Positions 55,092 through 63,299 of a DNA stretch of 64,000 nucleotides are shown piece after piece; the first letter of the stretch is position 1; each line of letters opens with the position of its first letter. Under the pieces are notes generated by a model that was given only the letters and a program-made list of their open reading frames with translations, was not told where the DNA came from and made no database searches. Source of the DNA: Akkermansiaceae bacterium. GTDB lineage: Bacteria; Verrucomicrobiota; Verrucomicrobiia; Verrucomicrobiales; DEV007. The translations under genes were made by a program, and so were the position numbers. The stretch spans positions 62,001-126,000 of the forward strand of contig JACKQE010000002.1 in assembly GCA_024233005.1 (NCBI GenBank), read 5' to 3'.

Positions 55092-57926
55092 TCAGTGCGC
55101 TGCGAGCCAGTTGTCCCCCGTTCCGGTGTCCACCACCACAGGAACCGAGAGGGGCAACGCATCTCGCATGCAATCGACCACCATGGAGGGCAGTCTTTCC
55201 TGCTCCTCGAGGTGCAGATCGAAGACCAGTTCGTCATGGACCTGAAGGATGAGTCGGCTCCGGTAGTGGCCTTCGCGGAGGGCATTCTGCACTCGGGTCA
55301 TGGCGATTTTGATCATGTCGGCGGCCGAACCCTGGATCGGAGTGTTGATGGCGGTCCGTTCGGCTCCACTGCGGGTCATGCCATTGCGGCTGTTGATGTC
55401 CCGCAGATAGCGACGGCGGCCCGTCATGGTCTCCACATAGCCGCGTTCCCGGGCCCGGGTCACCGTCTCCTCCATGTAGCGCTGGACTCCGGGATACTGT
55501 TTGAAATACTCCTCGATGATGCGGGCCGCCTCCTTGCGATCAATGCCGAGCCGTTTCGCCAGACCGAAGGCGGAAATGCCATAAATGATGCCGAAATTCA
55601 CCATCTTGGCAGTGCGCCGCATGTCAGGGATCACGTCTTCCACCGCCACCCCGAACACCCGGGCTGCGGTGGCGGAATGAATGTCCAGTCCGGATTGGAA
55701 GGCTTCGATCATGGCGGAGTCCCCACTCAGGGAGGCCATGACCCGCAGTTCGATCTGGGAATAGTCCGCCGCGAGGATGAGAAACTCACTGCTGCGCGGC
55801 ACGAATGCCCGGCGGATTTCCCGGCCCTGCTCGGTGCGGATGGGGATGTTCTGCAGGTTGGGGCCGCTGGATGCGAGACGGCCGGTGGCCGTCATCAGTT
55901 GGTGAAACGTGGTATGGACGCGACCCGTGGCTGGGAAAATCGCTTCCGGCAGGGCATCGACATAGGTGCTCTTCAGTTTCGTGGCCTCACGGTAATCGAG
56001 GATGGCTCGAATGATTGGATGCTTGCCCTCGAGGGATTCCAAAGTCGCCTCGTCCGTTTTGAACTGCCCCGTCGCGGTTTTGGCCGGTTTTTCGAGCAGG
56101 TGGAGACGTCCAAACAGCACTTCGCCGAGTTGCTTCGGGGAGTTGAGATTAAAATCCACGCCGGCCTCCCTGATGATGATGGCTTCCTGGGCCCGGATGC
56201 GGTGCTCCAGGTCCACGCGGATCTGATCCAGCGCGGCGGTGTCGATGCGCACGCCTTCAGCCTCCATGGCCACTAATACACTCAGGAGAGGGCATTCGAT
56301 TTCATGGAAGACCCGGGTCTGGTTCTGCTCGATGAGTTTTTCACGGAAAATTTCCGCCAATTGCCAGGTCACATCGGCGTCTTCGACGGCGTAATCAGCC
56401 ACTTTTGAGGGATGGAGCTGGTAGACATCCCTCATGTTGCGTTGGGGCGTTTTGCCGGATTTGGGCCCGATCAGGCTTTCGATGGAGACCGGGGTGTAGC
56501 CCAGGAAAACCTCCGCGAGGTAGTTCATGTCGTGCCGCTGATCGGGATCGAGCAGGGAATGCGCCAACATGGTGTCGAAGAACGGTCCCCGGACCTCCAA
56601 ACCCTGCCAATACAGGACACTGAGGTCGAACTTCAGATTGTGTCCGATTTTTTCGATGGCCGCGTTTTCGAAGAGCGGTCGGCACTCCTCCAGCAAGAGC
56701 CGGGAGGCTTCGGGTTCTGCGGGGAACGCCAGAAACGCACCCGACCCGGTTTCGCAGGAGACAGCCAGACCGACGATGGAGCAGGTGCGGTGATCCAGTC
56801 CGGTTGTTTCCAGATCGAAGCAGAAACGCGGTTCCCGGGAAAGCCGGTCGAGCCATTTTTTCCGTCCGACGGCATCTTCCGCCACGATGAGGGCATAACG
56901 GTGAGGCGTGGTTTCGAGTGTTTTGATGTTGGCGAAAAGTTCCCCTTGGATGAGGGGTCCATCGTTCTCCGCCGGTGCCTCTTCCCCCTCGGCAGCAGGA
57001 TCCAGGGCCGGCTTGAGCCCGGTGGAAAATCCGCGTCCCGCTCTGAAGTCATCACCGTAGAGGCGTTTGCCAATGCTGTTCATTTCCAGCTCAACGAAAA
57101 AACTCCGCAGCGCAGTGTCGTCGCGCGGCTGCAGGACCAGGTCGTTCAGCTGCTCCTTGACCGGGGCATCCAGGATGATTCGGGCGAGCTTTTTGGAAAG
57201 CAGGGCCTGCTCCGCATGGGCCTCCACATTTTCCTTGAGTTTTCCTTTGAGACCAGGCGCGGCGGCGATGATGCCTTCCACCGAACCGTATTCGGCGATG
57301 AGTTTTTTGGCGGTCTTTTCCCCGATCCCGGGGATTCCCGGGATGTTGTCCGAGGCATCCCCCCAGAGACCGAGGATGTCGACGACCTGGTCCGGGGTCT
57401 CGACCTGCCACTGCTCCCGGATGGCCGCCAGATCCAGCGTATCGTAATCGGCTCCCCCACGGCCAGGTCGGTAGATGACGGTGCGGTCCGTGACGAGCTG
57501 GGCAAAATCCTTGTCCGGCGTCACCATGTAGACACGGGCATCCGGTTCGGCGATGGCAAGGTGGGCGATGGTTCCGATGATGTCATCGGCTTCATAGCCG
57601 GGGCATTCCAGGACGGGGATGCGGAAGGCTCCGAGGAGCCGCTTCACCAGTGGGATGGCGGTAACCAGATCCTCCGGCATGGCGTCCCGCTGGGCCTTGT
57701 AGGCGGGATACCATTCATGTCGGGGAGTCGGCTCCGGGGTGTCGAAAGCCACGGCAATGTGCGTGGGACGGCAGCGTTCCAGCAGGTCGAGCAGGGTGGT
57801 GGTAAATCCGTAAACCGCGGAAGTGTTTAGCCCGGTGGACGTCTGGATGGGGCGGGCGATGAAGGCGAAATGGGCGCGATAAAGCAGCGCCATTGCGTCG
57901 AGGAGATAAATGCGGGATTCGGCCAT
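55092..57926 (-). CDS. polA: DNA polymerase I
   Basis: 944 residues with the full three-domain layout. The 5' nuclease (about 1-290) has YEADDIIGTIA, VTPDKDFAQLV and LWGDASDNIPGIPGIGEKTAKKLI. The 3'-5' exonuclease has FDLETTGLDHR with the metal-binding D and E, so proofreading is probably kept. The polymerase domain has RIHTTFHQLMTATGRLASSGPNLQNIP-like motif A region, SQIELRVMASLSGD, RRTAKMVNFGIIYGIS (O-helix) and QVHDELVFDL (motif C). Acts in replication and repair. It is the last gene of a run with ribH and ribBA but separated by a 108-base gap. Confidence 0.96.
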   Translation of the reverse strand: MAESRIYLLDAMALLYRAHFAFIARPIQTSTGLNTSAVYGFTTTLLDLLERCRPTHIAVAFDTPEPTPRHEWYPAYKAQRDAMPEDLVTAIPLVKRLLGAFRIPVLECPGYEADDIIGTIAHLAIAEPDARVYMVTPDKDFAQLVTDRTVIYRPGRGGADYDTLDLAAIREQWQVETPDQVVDILGLWGDASDNIPGIPGIGEKTAKKLIAEYGSVEGIIAAAPGLKGKLKENVEAHAEQALLSKKLARIILDAPVKEQLNDLVLQPRDDTALRSFFVELEMNSIGKRLYGDDFRAGRGFSTGLKPALDPAAEGEEAPAENDGPLIQGELFANIKTLETTPHRYALIVAEDAVGRKKWLDRLSREPRFCFDLETTGLDHRTCSIVGLAVSCETGSGAFLAFPAEPEASRLLLEECRPLFENAAIEKIGHNLKFDLSVLYWQGLEVRGPFFDTMLAHSLLDPDQRHDMNYLAEVFLGYTPVSIESLIGPKSGKTPQRNMRDVYQLHPSKVADYAVEDADVTWQLAEIFREKLIEQNQTRVFHEIECPLLSVLVAMEAEGVRIDTAALDQIRVDLEHRIRAQEAIIIREAGVDFNLNSPKQLGEVLFGRLHLLEKPAKTATGQFKTDEATLESLEGKHPIIRAILDYREATKLKSTYVDALPEAIFPATGRVHTTFHQLMTATGRLASSGPNLQNIPIRTEQGREIRRAFVPRSSEFLILAADYSQIELRVMASLSGDSAMIEAFQSGLDIHSATAARVFGVAVEDVIPDMRRTAKMVNFGIIYGISAFGLAKRLGIDRKEAARIIEEYFKQYPGVQRYMEETVTRARERGYVETMTGRRRYLRDINSRNGMTRSGAERTAINTPIQGSAADMIKIAMTRVQNALREGHYRSRLILQVHDELVFDLHLEEQERLPSMVVDCMRDALPLSVPVVVDTGTGDNWLAAH

Positions 57927-58034
57927 GATGTGAAAAGTGGCCCGAGTGTAGCCCGGTCCTCAGCCGGGGACAATGACGGAATGGGACCCTCCCCGGAAGT
58001 CGCGGGGGGAAGCGGGCCAGCTTGCTGGGGGAGG

Positions 58035-58520
58035 TCAGCCGTGCCGCAGCACCGGCATCACGGCCAGCATTTCCGCGGCGGCTTGGGCGGCTTCCCGTCC
58101 CCGGTTGAGCTTTTCCCCCTGGGTGCGCTCCCGGGCATGCTCGGCACTGTCCACCAGCAGCACTTCGTGGATCACGGGAATGAGATGGGCATTCGCCGTG
58201 AGATGCAATTGCCGGGTGATGCTCTGGGCGATCAGGTCGGCGTGGGCGGTGGCCCCACGAATGATGACGCCCAAGGCGATGACGGCATCAGGCCTTCCGG
58301 AGGAGCGACGGCAGAGCGCTTCCACCGCGACGGGGATCTCATAGGCGCCGGGCACCCGGAAGACTTCGATGGTGGCTTGCGGCACCAACTGGGCCAGTTC
58401 GCTCTCCGCCGCTGCGACGAGGGCGTCCGTGTAGTCGGCATTGTAACGGCTGGCGACGATACCGATCCGGTAGGGGTGCTGGTCCGAATGGGAGGAAGGG
58501 GTGGGGGAACTCTTGGACAT
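58035..58520 (-). CDS. ribH: 6,7-dimethyl-8-ribityllumazine synthase
   Basis: 161 residues. Makes lumazine from aminoribitylaminouracil and 3,4-dihydroxybutanone 4-phosphate. Visible signatures are RIGIVASRYNADYTDALV, VPGAYEIPVAVEAL, VIALGVIIRGATAHADLI and the C-terminal helix with HAR. The gene lies 17 bases after ribBA and forms an operon with it. No FMN riboswitch is seen upstream of ribBA. Confidence 0.95.
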   Translation of the reverse strand: MSKSSPTPSSHSDQHPYRIGIVASRYNADYTDALVAAAESELAQLVPQATIEVFRVPGAYEIPVAVEALCRRSSGRPDAVIALGVIIRGATAHADLIAQSITRQLHLTANAHLIPVIHEVLLVDSAEHARERTQGEKLNRGREAAQAAAEMLAVMPVLRHG

Positions 58521-58537
58521 GACAGTGAAGGGAAGGA

Positions 58538-59746
58538 TCAGATGAGATGGCCCATTTTTTCGCGCTTCGTGCGGAGATACTGCTCGTTGTGGGGGTTGGA
58601 TTCACAAACGATTGGAACCTGTTCCACAATCTCCAGTTGGTGGCCATCCAGCCCGATCATTTTTTTCGGGTTGTTCGTCATTAGCCTGATCTTTCGGACG
58701 CCCAAGTCGTGGAGGATCTGCGCTCCCATGCCATAATCGCGGAGGTCCATCGGAAAGCCGAGCCGTTCGTTGGCTTCGACGGTGTCCAGTCCTTGTTCCT
58801 GCAGCTTGTAGGCGCGGATTTTGTTGACCAGGCCAATGCCCCTGCCTTCCTGCCGCATGTATACAAGCACTCCGCAGCCGGCCTGTTCGATCTGGGTCAG
58901 GGCCGAGTGCAGCTGGGGACCACAGTCACAGCGGCAGGATCCGAAAACATCTCCGGTGAGACATTCACTGTGAACGCGCACCAAGACCGGTTCGTTGGGG
59001 TCGATGCGACCTTTGACCAACGCGAGATGGTGTTCTGTCGGGTCAAGTTCACTCTGGTAGATGTTCAGCCCGAAGGTCCCATAGTCAGTGGGCAGCTCGA
59101 TGTGCTCGATCCGCGTCACCAGGCGTTCCAAGCGTCGTCGGTATTCGATCAGCGAGGCAATGGTGCCGAGTTTCAGGTCATGTTTGCGGCAGTATTCGAT
59201 CAGTTGCGGCAGTCGGGCCATGGTGCCGTCTTCGTTGAGGATCTCGCAGATGACTCCCGCCGGCTCAAGTCCGGAGAGACGGGCCAGATCCACCGCCGCC
59301 TCCGTGTGGCCGGCGCGGCGCAGTACCCCGCCATTCTTGGCCTGGAGCGGCAAAATATGGCCGGGCTGGACGAGGTCGGCCGCGTGAGCCCGGGGATCGG
59401 CAAGGACCTGAATGGTCCGGGCACGGTCCGGGGCGCTGATGCCGGTGGTCACCCCGCTGGCGGCATCAACCGCCACGGTGAAGTTGGTCCCGTAGTGCTC
59501 TGTGTTGCGTCGCACCATCGGGGGGAGGCCGAGGCGCTGGGTGGCTTGCACCGTTATGGGAGCGCAGATCAGTCCGCGTCCATGGGTGATCATGAAATTG
59601 ATCATCTCCGGGGTGGTTTTGGAAGCGGCCGCAATGAGGTCGCCTTCATTTTCACGATCCTCGTCATCCACCACCACCACCATGCGACCGGCGGCAATAT
59701 CTGCGATGAGGTCAGGAACGGGACTGAAAGGAGAATCGGGATCCAT
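58538..59746 (-). CDS. ribBA: bifunctional DHBP synthase/GTP cyclohydrolase II
   Basis: 402 residues. The N-terminal half (about 1-210) is 3,4-dihydroxybutanone-4-phosphate synthase with VVDDEDRENEGDLI and GHTEAAVDLARLSGL. The C-terminal half is GTP cyclohydrolase II with VRVHSECLTGDVFGSCRCDCG (zinc ligands), MRQEGRGIGL and the RLMTNNPKK loop. Both domains look intact, so the protein supplies two entry branches of riboflavin synthesis. Confidence 0.96.
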   Translation of the reverse strand: MDPDSPFSPVPDLIADIAAGRMVVVVDDEDRENEGDLIAAASKTTPEMINFMITHGRGLICAPITVQATQRLGLPPMVRRNTEHYGTNFTVAVDAASGVTTGISAPDRARTIQVLADPRAHAADLVQPGHILPLQAKNGGVLRRAGHTEAAVDLARLSGLEPAGVICEILNEDGTMARLPQLIEYCRKHDLKLGTIASLIEYRRRLERLVTRIEHIELPTDYGTFGLNIYQSELDPTEHHLALVKGRIDPNEPVLVRVHSECLTGDVFGSCRCDCGPQLHSALTQIEQAGCGVLVYMRQEGRGIGLVNKIRAYKLQEQGLDTVEANERLGFPMDLRDYGMGAQILHDLGVRKIRLMTNNPKKMIGLDGHQLEIVEQVPIVCESNPHNEQYLRTKREKMGHLI

Positions 59747-59917
59747 AGGGGTTTGGCTGCTGCCGTGGCAAGGCGGAGGCGTCCAAAGGTAGCACCGATC
59801 TCCCAGGATGGAAGCTGCGCGTCCAGCGAAACGAATGTTGGAAAATTGTCACTTGCCGGGTTTCCATAGGCGGGTATTTGTGGTAACAATAACCGGAACC
59901 GTGGAGTTGCTGCCACT

Positions 59918-62074
59918 ATGCGACTCCTTCAAAATCCATTGGTTTGGCCAATTTGGGCCATTTTGATCCTCTTTTGGGCCGTGATGCCCGGTGCCGCCCG
60001 GTCACAAACGGTGACTTTCAGCGGGGTTTTCATCGGTTTTGATGAGCCGGAGTTTTCCTCTCTTGGGACACTGTCAGCGGGACCTGGAGGTGCCTCCTTG
60101 GGCGGATTCAATCTGGTTAATGACAGCACCGGCCTCAAACAAACCGGCGTGGCCGCCGGGATGAGCGACAGGGCGGATTTTGCGATCGCGGTTCAGAGCC
60201 AGCTGAGCGGGGCTGGAGGCACTGTCAGTTGGGATTACAGCCCTAGTTTTGCGGGAGCCCTGCGGGCGAACCATGCCTTCTCCGGAACCGTTGCCGCGAA
60301 CAATCCCGGCTCCCGTTTGGTCAACACGCTGGTTCTGACCTTTGGCAGCCATTTGATGGTGACCGATTTTGTGGCCGACTTTTCCAGTTTGAACACCCGG
60401 GGCATCGGCTGGGAAGTCTCGGTATTGGAGTTTCTCGACGCGGTCGGCAATCCATTTTCCGCCACCCCACTGATACCGGCCTATCTGGCCGCTTCCAGCT
60501 TCACGGGCAGTTCGGCTACCGGGACCTTCGTCACGGCGGACAAAAGCACCGTCACCGGGGTGGGGACGAGTCTCACCGCGGCAGGCATCACGGGGCCGGA
60601 GGACGTGCTCTCCGACGGGAGCAATCTCACCACTGGAGCCACGGCGGATTCCCTTTCCTACTTTGATGTGGGGCTGCCTCCGGGAACTCAGATCGGTGGC
60701 TTGCGCTGGACTACGGTTTTTGAGGACGTGCGGGGGATCACCAACGGAAGTTCCAGCTTCACGGCTTCGTTTCTCGATTTCACGTTCTCGGGCACGTTTT
60801 TGGATCCGACCGCCCCTCTGTTGCCGCCATCTCCTGCGGTGGTCATTTTGATCTCCTCTGGGAAGGACACATCAAGAGTGTTTGTCGAGGACACAGGAGC
60901 GATGATTTCAGGTATCAGGGCCCTGCCGGTCATGGCGGCGCAGCGTTCCGCAGCGATGAACTCCGCTCGCTTGCTGATGAGGGATGTCAATTCCCGTCTC
61001 TTCCGCCTCCGATCGGGAAAGGCCGGTGCCGCAGCACGTCAGGAGGCGCCTGCCGTGCCCGTCTGGACGGTTCTGGCCGCCGATTCCTTGGGCAAGGAAG
61101 TGGTGGCGCCCGGGGGTGGAAAAAACCCGATCCTTGCCGAAAGCGATCCTCTTTCCCAAGGGGGCAAGGAATTGATCGATGCTGCCGTGGCCTGGCAGGA
61201 CTTCAAACGTTGGAGTCTTTATGCCAGTGGTGATTTCGGGTCTATGGGCATCGGTTCCCTGGGCACCCAAACAGGTTTTGCCACTGAATCTTCCGCGGCC
61301 AGTGTGGGAGTGGAGCGTGATTGGGGGGAGAATGTTCGGATTGGTGGGGCCGTGTCCCGGGGTTGGGTGGACGAAGCCTTGGCCGACCACCTCGTCGCCA
61401 CCGACCTCGAAGGGTCGGGCCTTTCTGCCTACCTTGATGCCGTCCGGGGACAAGCGTGGGGAGGGGTGCTCTATCATTTCGACTCTTTGGATCACGACAT
61501 CAGCCGTCAGGCGGGGCACGGACGACTCGCCAGAGGGACGACCGAGAGCCGGACCCACGCCGTGATGTTCTCGGCCGGATGGAATGAAACTGTCGGCCGC
61601 CATTGGGTCACCGGGCCGGTCGCCGGGATCGACTGGCTGCAGGGGCAGGTCGACGGCTATGCCGAGCAGGGGGGGCTGGATCGCAATCTGCTCTTTGACG
61701 GCATCGGCTACCAGTCACTCACCACATCGGTGGGATGGCAGGTCTCTGGCCACTATGATTGGAGACGGCTGCGGCTCATTCCCCAGTTCCGATTGTCCTG
61801 GTGTCGGGAAAACCTGGAGGATGATCAGTTGCTGCACGCTCGTCTGCTTGACAGTCCGTTTTATGAGGTGAAGAACGGCCGTTTGCATCCCTACGGCGAA
61901 TTCGATGCCAGCGCGAGGCTGCGTCATTTGCCGCCGGACTACTTCACTGCCGGTGTCGGATTGCAGGTTGGCTTGCCCAAGGACTGGTCCGTTTTTCTGG
62001 ATGCCGAAACCCATTTTGGTCGCCAATGGGAGGAATCATTCATGGGCAGCCTGCGGGTCGGGCGAGACTTTTGA
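59918..62074 (+). CDS. autotransporter-like outer-membrane protein
   Basis: 718 residues. The signal peptide (AILILFWAVMPGAARS) is followed by a passenger of about 330 residues rich in Gly/Ser/Thr and predicted beta structure. The C-terminal ~290 residues form an autotransporter-type beta-barrel (alternating short strands such as WSLYASGDFGSMG, GERDWGENVRIGGAVSRGW-like segments, and a terminal GRDF with a final Phe as the BAM signal). The passenger has no known catalytic motif. It is a single-gene unit with a strong hairpin after it. Confidence 0.78.
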   Translation: MRLLQNPLVWPIWAILILFWAVMPGAARSQTVTFSGVFIGFDEPEFSSLGTLSAGPGGASLGGFNLVNDSTGLKQTGVAAGMSDRADFAIAVQSQLSGAGGTVSWDYSPSFAGALRANHAFSGTVAANNPGSRLVNTLVLTFGSHLMVTDFVADFSSLNTRGIGWEVSVLEFLDAVGNPFSATPLIPAYLAASSFTGSSATGTFVTADKSTVTGVGTSLTAAGITGPEDVLSDGSNLTTGATADSLSYFDVGLPPGTQIGGLRWTTVFEDVRGITNGSSSFTASFLDFTFSGTFLDPTAPLLPPSPAVVILISSGKDTSRVFVEDTGAMISGIRALPVMAAQRSAAMNSARLLMRDVNSRLFRLRSGKAGAAARQEAPAVPVWTVLAADSLGKEVVAPGGGKNPILAESDPLSQGGKELIDAAVAWQDFKRWSLYASGDFGSMGIGSLGTQTGFATESSAASVGVERDWGENVRIGGAVSRGWVDEALADHLVATDLEGSGLSAYLDAVRGQAWGGVLYHFDSLDHDISRQAGHGRLARGTTESRTHAVMFSAGWNETVGRHWVTGPVAGIDWLQGQVDGYAEQGGLDRNLLFDGIGYQSLTTSVGWQVSGHYDWRRLRLIPQFRLSWCRENLEDDQLLHARLLDSPFYEVKNGRLHPYGEFDASARLRHLPPDYFTAGVGLQVGLPKDWSVFLDAETHFGRQWEESFMGSLRVGRDF

Positions 62075-62078
62075 GGGA

Positions 62079-62113
62079 GCCGGCACCCCATCCCGATGGG
62101 GTGGGGTGTCGGC
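62079..62113. terminator. 12-bp hairpin after the autotransporter gene
   Basis: GCCGGCACCCCA (62079-62090) pairs with TGGGGTGTCGGC (62102-62113) with one G-T wobble; the loop can form a small inner CCC/GGG pair. It begins 4 bases after the stop and ends 7 bases before the converging globin stop. A looser T-rich patch follows at about 62124-62135. A terminator for both genes is plausible. Confidence 0.6.
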
Positions 62114-62120
62114 ACGACTG

Positions 62121-62678
62121 TCAGTTTGCTTTTTTGGGACGGTTCAACACATCGTCCCGGGTCGTTTCGACCACGGCAAGAACTTTGGTGATGAGGTCCT
62201 GATTCACCTTCAACTCCTCAAGAGTGGCCTTCAGATGCTCCGCGATGGCGTTGAAGTGCGAGTCGTTCAGATCCGGTAGATTCGCATGGGCCGTCCGCAT
62301 GTCCTTTCCTTCATATTTGATGGGCGCTCCCAGCGCGTAGGAAAGAAACGTCTTCTGTTTGCGACGCTGGCGGTCCATGTTCACATCATCGAAGAAATGC
62401 TTTACTCGGGCGTCGACCAAAACTTTGGTGTAAAAAAGATCAACTGCGGCATCAATGGCCGCTTTGCCTCCGAGTTGTTGGTATAAGCTTGCCGCTCGGT
62501 CCGCTTCGAATTTCTTGCGGCAGGCTTCCTCGGCAAAGGCGAAGGTTTTTCCTTCATAGACCGTGGTGATGTTCGGGTTCGCCGGCTTACCGCTGATGGG
62601 GCAGACCGTATTCAAGGCATCCTGGGCCATCGCCTGGAGCGAGAAGGTGACAAGGAAGAGGATCACGAGTTTTTTCAT
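62121..62678 (-). CDS. exported YHS-like/truncated globin fusion
   Basis: 185 residues from the ATG at 62678. A signal peptide (LVILFLVTFSLQAMA, cut before Q19) leads to a YHS-like metal-binding segment (about 24-60: C26-PISG, VYEGKTFAFAEEAC53). From residue 64 a group 1 truncated haemoglobin follows, with B10 Tyr83 (LFY) and proximal F8 His131 (MRTAHANL). Single-domain truncated globins are usually cytoplasmic and handle NO or O2; here the haem domain should act outside the inner membrane. The first YHS cysteine pair is incomplete. It is divergent from an Rrf2 gene. Confidence 0.83.
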   Translation of the reverse strand: MKKLVILFLVTFSLQAMAQDALNTVCPISGKPANPNITTVYEGKTFAFAEEACRKKFEADRAASLYQQLGGKAAIDAAVDLFYTKVLVDARVKHFFDDVNMDRQRRKQKTFLSYALGAPIKYEGKDMRTAHANLPDLNDSHFNAIAEHLKATLEELKVNQDLITKVLAVVETTRDDVLNRPKKAN

Positions 62679-62735
62679 GGAGCTTGGGATTGAAGTTGTG
62701 CCACCGGTCAAACGTGCCAGTGTGAATCTTGAAGC

Positions 62736-62803
62736 ATTAACTGGATAACAATATCCGATTTCAATTTGTCCATTTGTAATTGGATGTCAATATCCGATTT
62801 TAT
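62736..62803. promoter_or_regulatory. divergent globin and Rrf2 promoters with two palindromic operators
   Basis: Two copies of a 24-base element (62738-62761 and 62777-62800, three differences) each contain an imperfect or perfect inverted repeat GGAT(A)-N4-(T)ATCC at 62743-62756 and 62782-62795. The first lies between TTGAAA (minus strand, 62759-62764) and GTTAAT (62736-62741), spacer 17, directed at the globin. The second lies between TTGTAA (62774-62779) and TTTTAT (62798-62803), spacer 18, directed at the Rrf2 gene. Confidence 0.6.
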
Positions 62804-62820
62804 CACTGCGGAATTACGCC

Positions 62821-63270
62821 ATGTTTACCAAAGCCGTCGAATATGCCCTCCGCGCCGTGGCGCATCTGGCTCATGAGTCCCCTGAGGCGCGGACCACCGA
62901 GCAGATCGCCGAGGCCACGAAGGTGGATTCGCTGACCTATTTGTCCAAAGTGCTCCAGAATTTGCGTCGACAGGGCATCCTGCGATCGATTCGTGGTCAC
63001 GGCGGAGGGATGACCCTGGCGCGTCAACCCAGCGAACTCACGATTCTCGAGGTCGTGAATGCGGTCGAACCCATCCAAAGGCTCAAAACTTGTCCCCTCG
63101 GGCTGGTCTCTCATGGCGTGAGGCTCTGCCCTCTCCATCGAAGGATCGACAATGCCCTCGCTCTCGTGGAGGAAGCCTTCGGTGGCACCACGCTGGCGGA
63201 AGTGCTGGCGGAAAAGACGGACAGTCCGCCCCTCTGCGAGGGACTCTTGCGCCCTGATCCGGTGGCCTGA
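62821..63270 (+). CDS. Rrf2-family transcription regulator (IscR/NsrR type)
   Basis: 149 residues. The winged helix-turn-helix (about 1-70) has YALRAVAHLA, TTEQIAEATKVDSLTYLSKVLQNLRRQGIL and SIRGHGGGMTLAR, all typical of Rrf2. The Fe-S ligand region has C91 and C103 with H106 (C-x2-H, as in IscR C104/H107), but the middle cysteine expected near 97 is Ser97 (His98 beside it). A fourth Cys lies near the C-terminus. The protein probably senses NO, Fe-S status or another redox signal and binds the palindromes in the divergent region to the globin gene. Confidence 0.86.
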   Translation: MFTKAVEYALRAVAHLAHESPEARTTEQIAEATKVDSLTYLSKVLQNLRRQGILRSIRGHGGGMTLARQPSELTILEVVNAVEPIQRLKTCPLGLVSHGVRLCPLHRRIDNALALVEEAFGGTTLAEVLAEKTDSPPLCEGLLRPDPVA

Positions 63271-63299
63271 AAGTTGACCCGGCCTTCCGCTTGGAGAGG

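Noticed and set aside
54966..56276. 436-residue plus-strand ORF across the 3' part of polA
   Set aside because: It is antisense to the polymerase domain of polA, has no family motifs and also overlaps the 50-residue frame; long shadow frames are expected at this GC content.
56412..57830. 472-residue plus-strand ORF
   Set aside because: Antisense to the nuclease and exonuclease parts of polA, which are intact in the other strand.
58709..59869. 386-residue plus-strand ORF
   Set aside because: Antisense to ribBA, in which both catalytic domains are intact.
59747..59917. FMN riboswitch before ribBA
   Set aside because: I looked for the conserved RFN helices in the minus-strand leader and did not find them.
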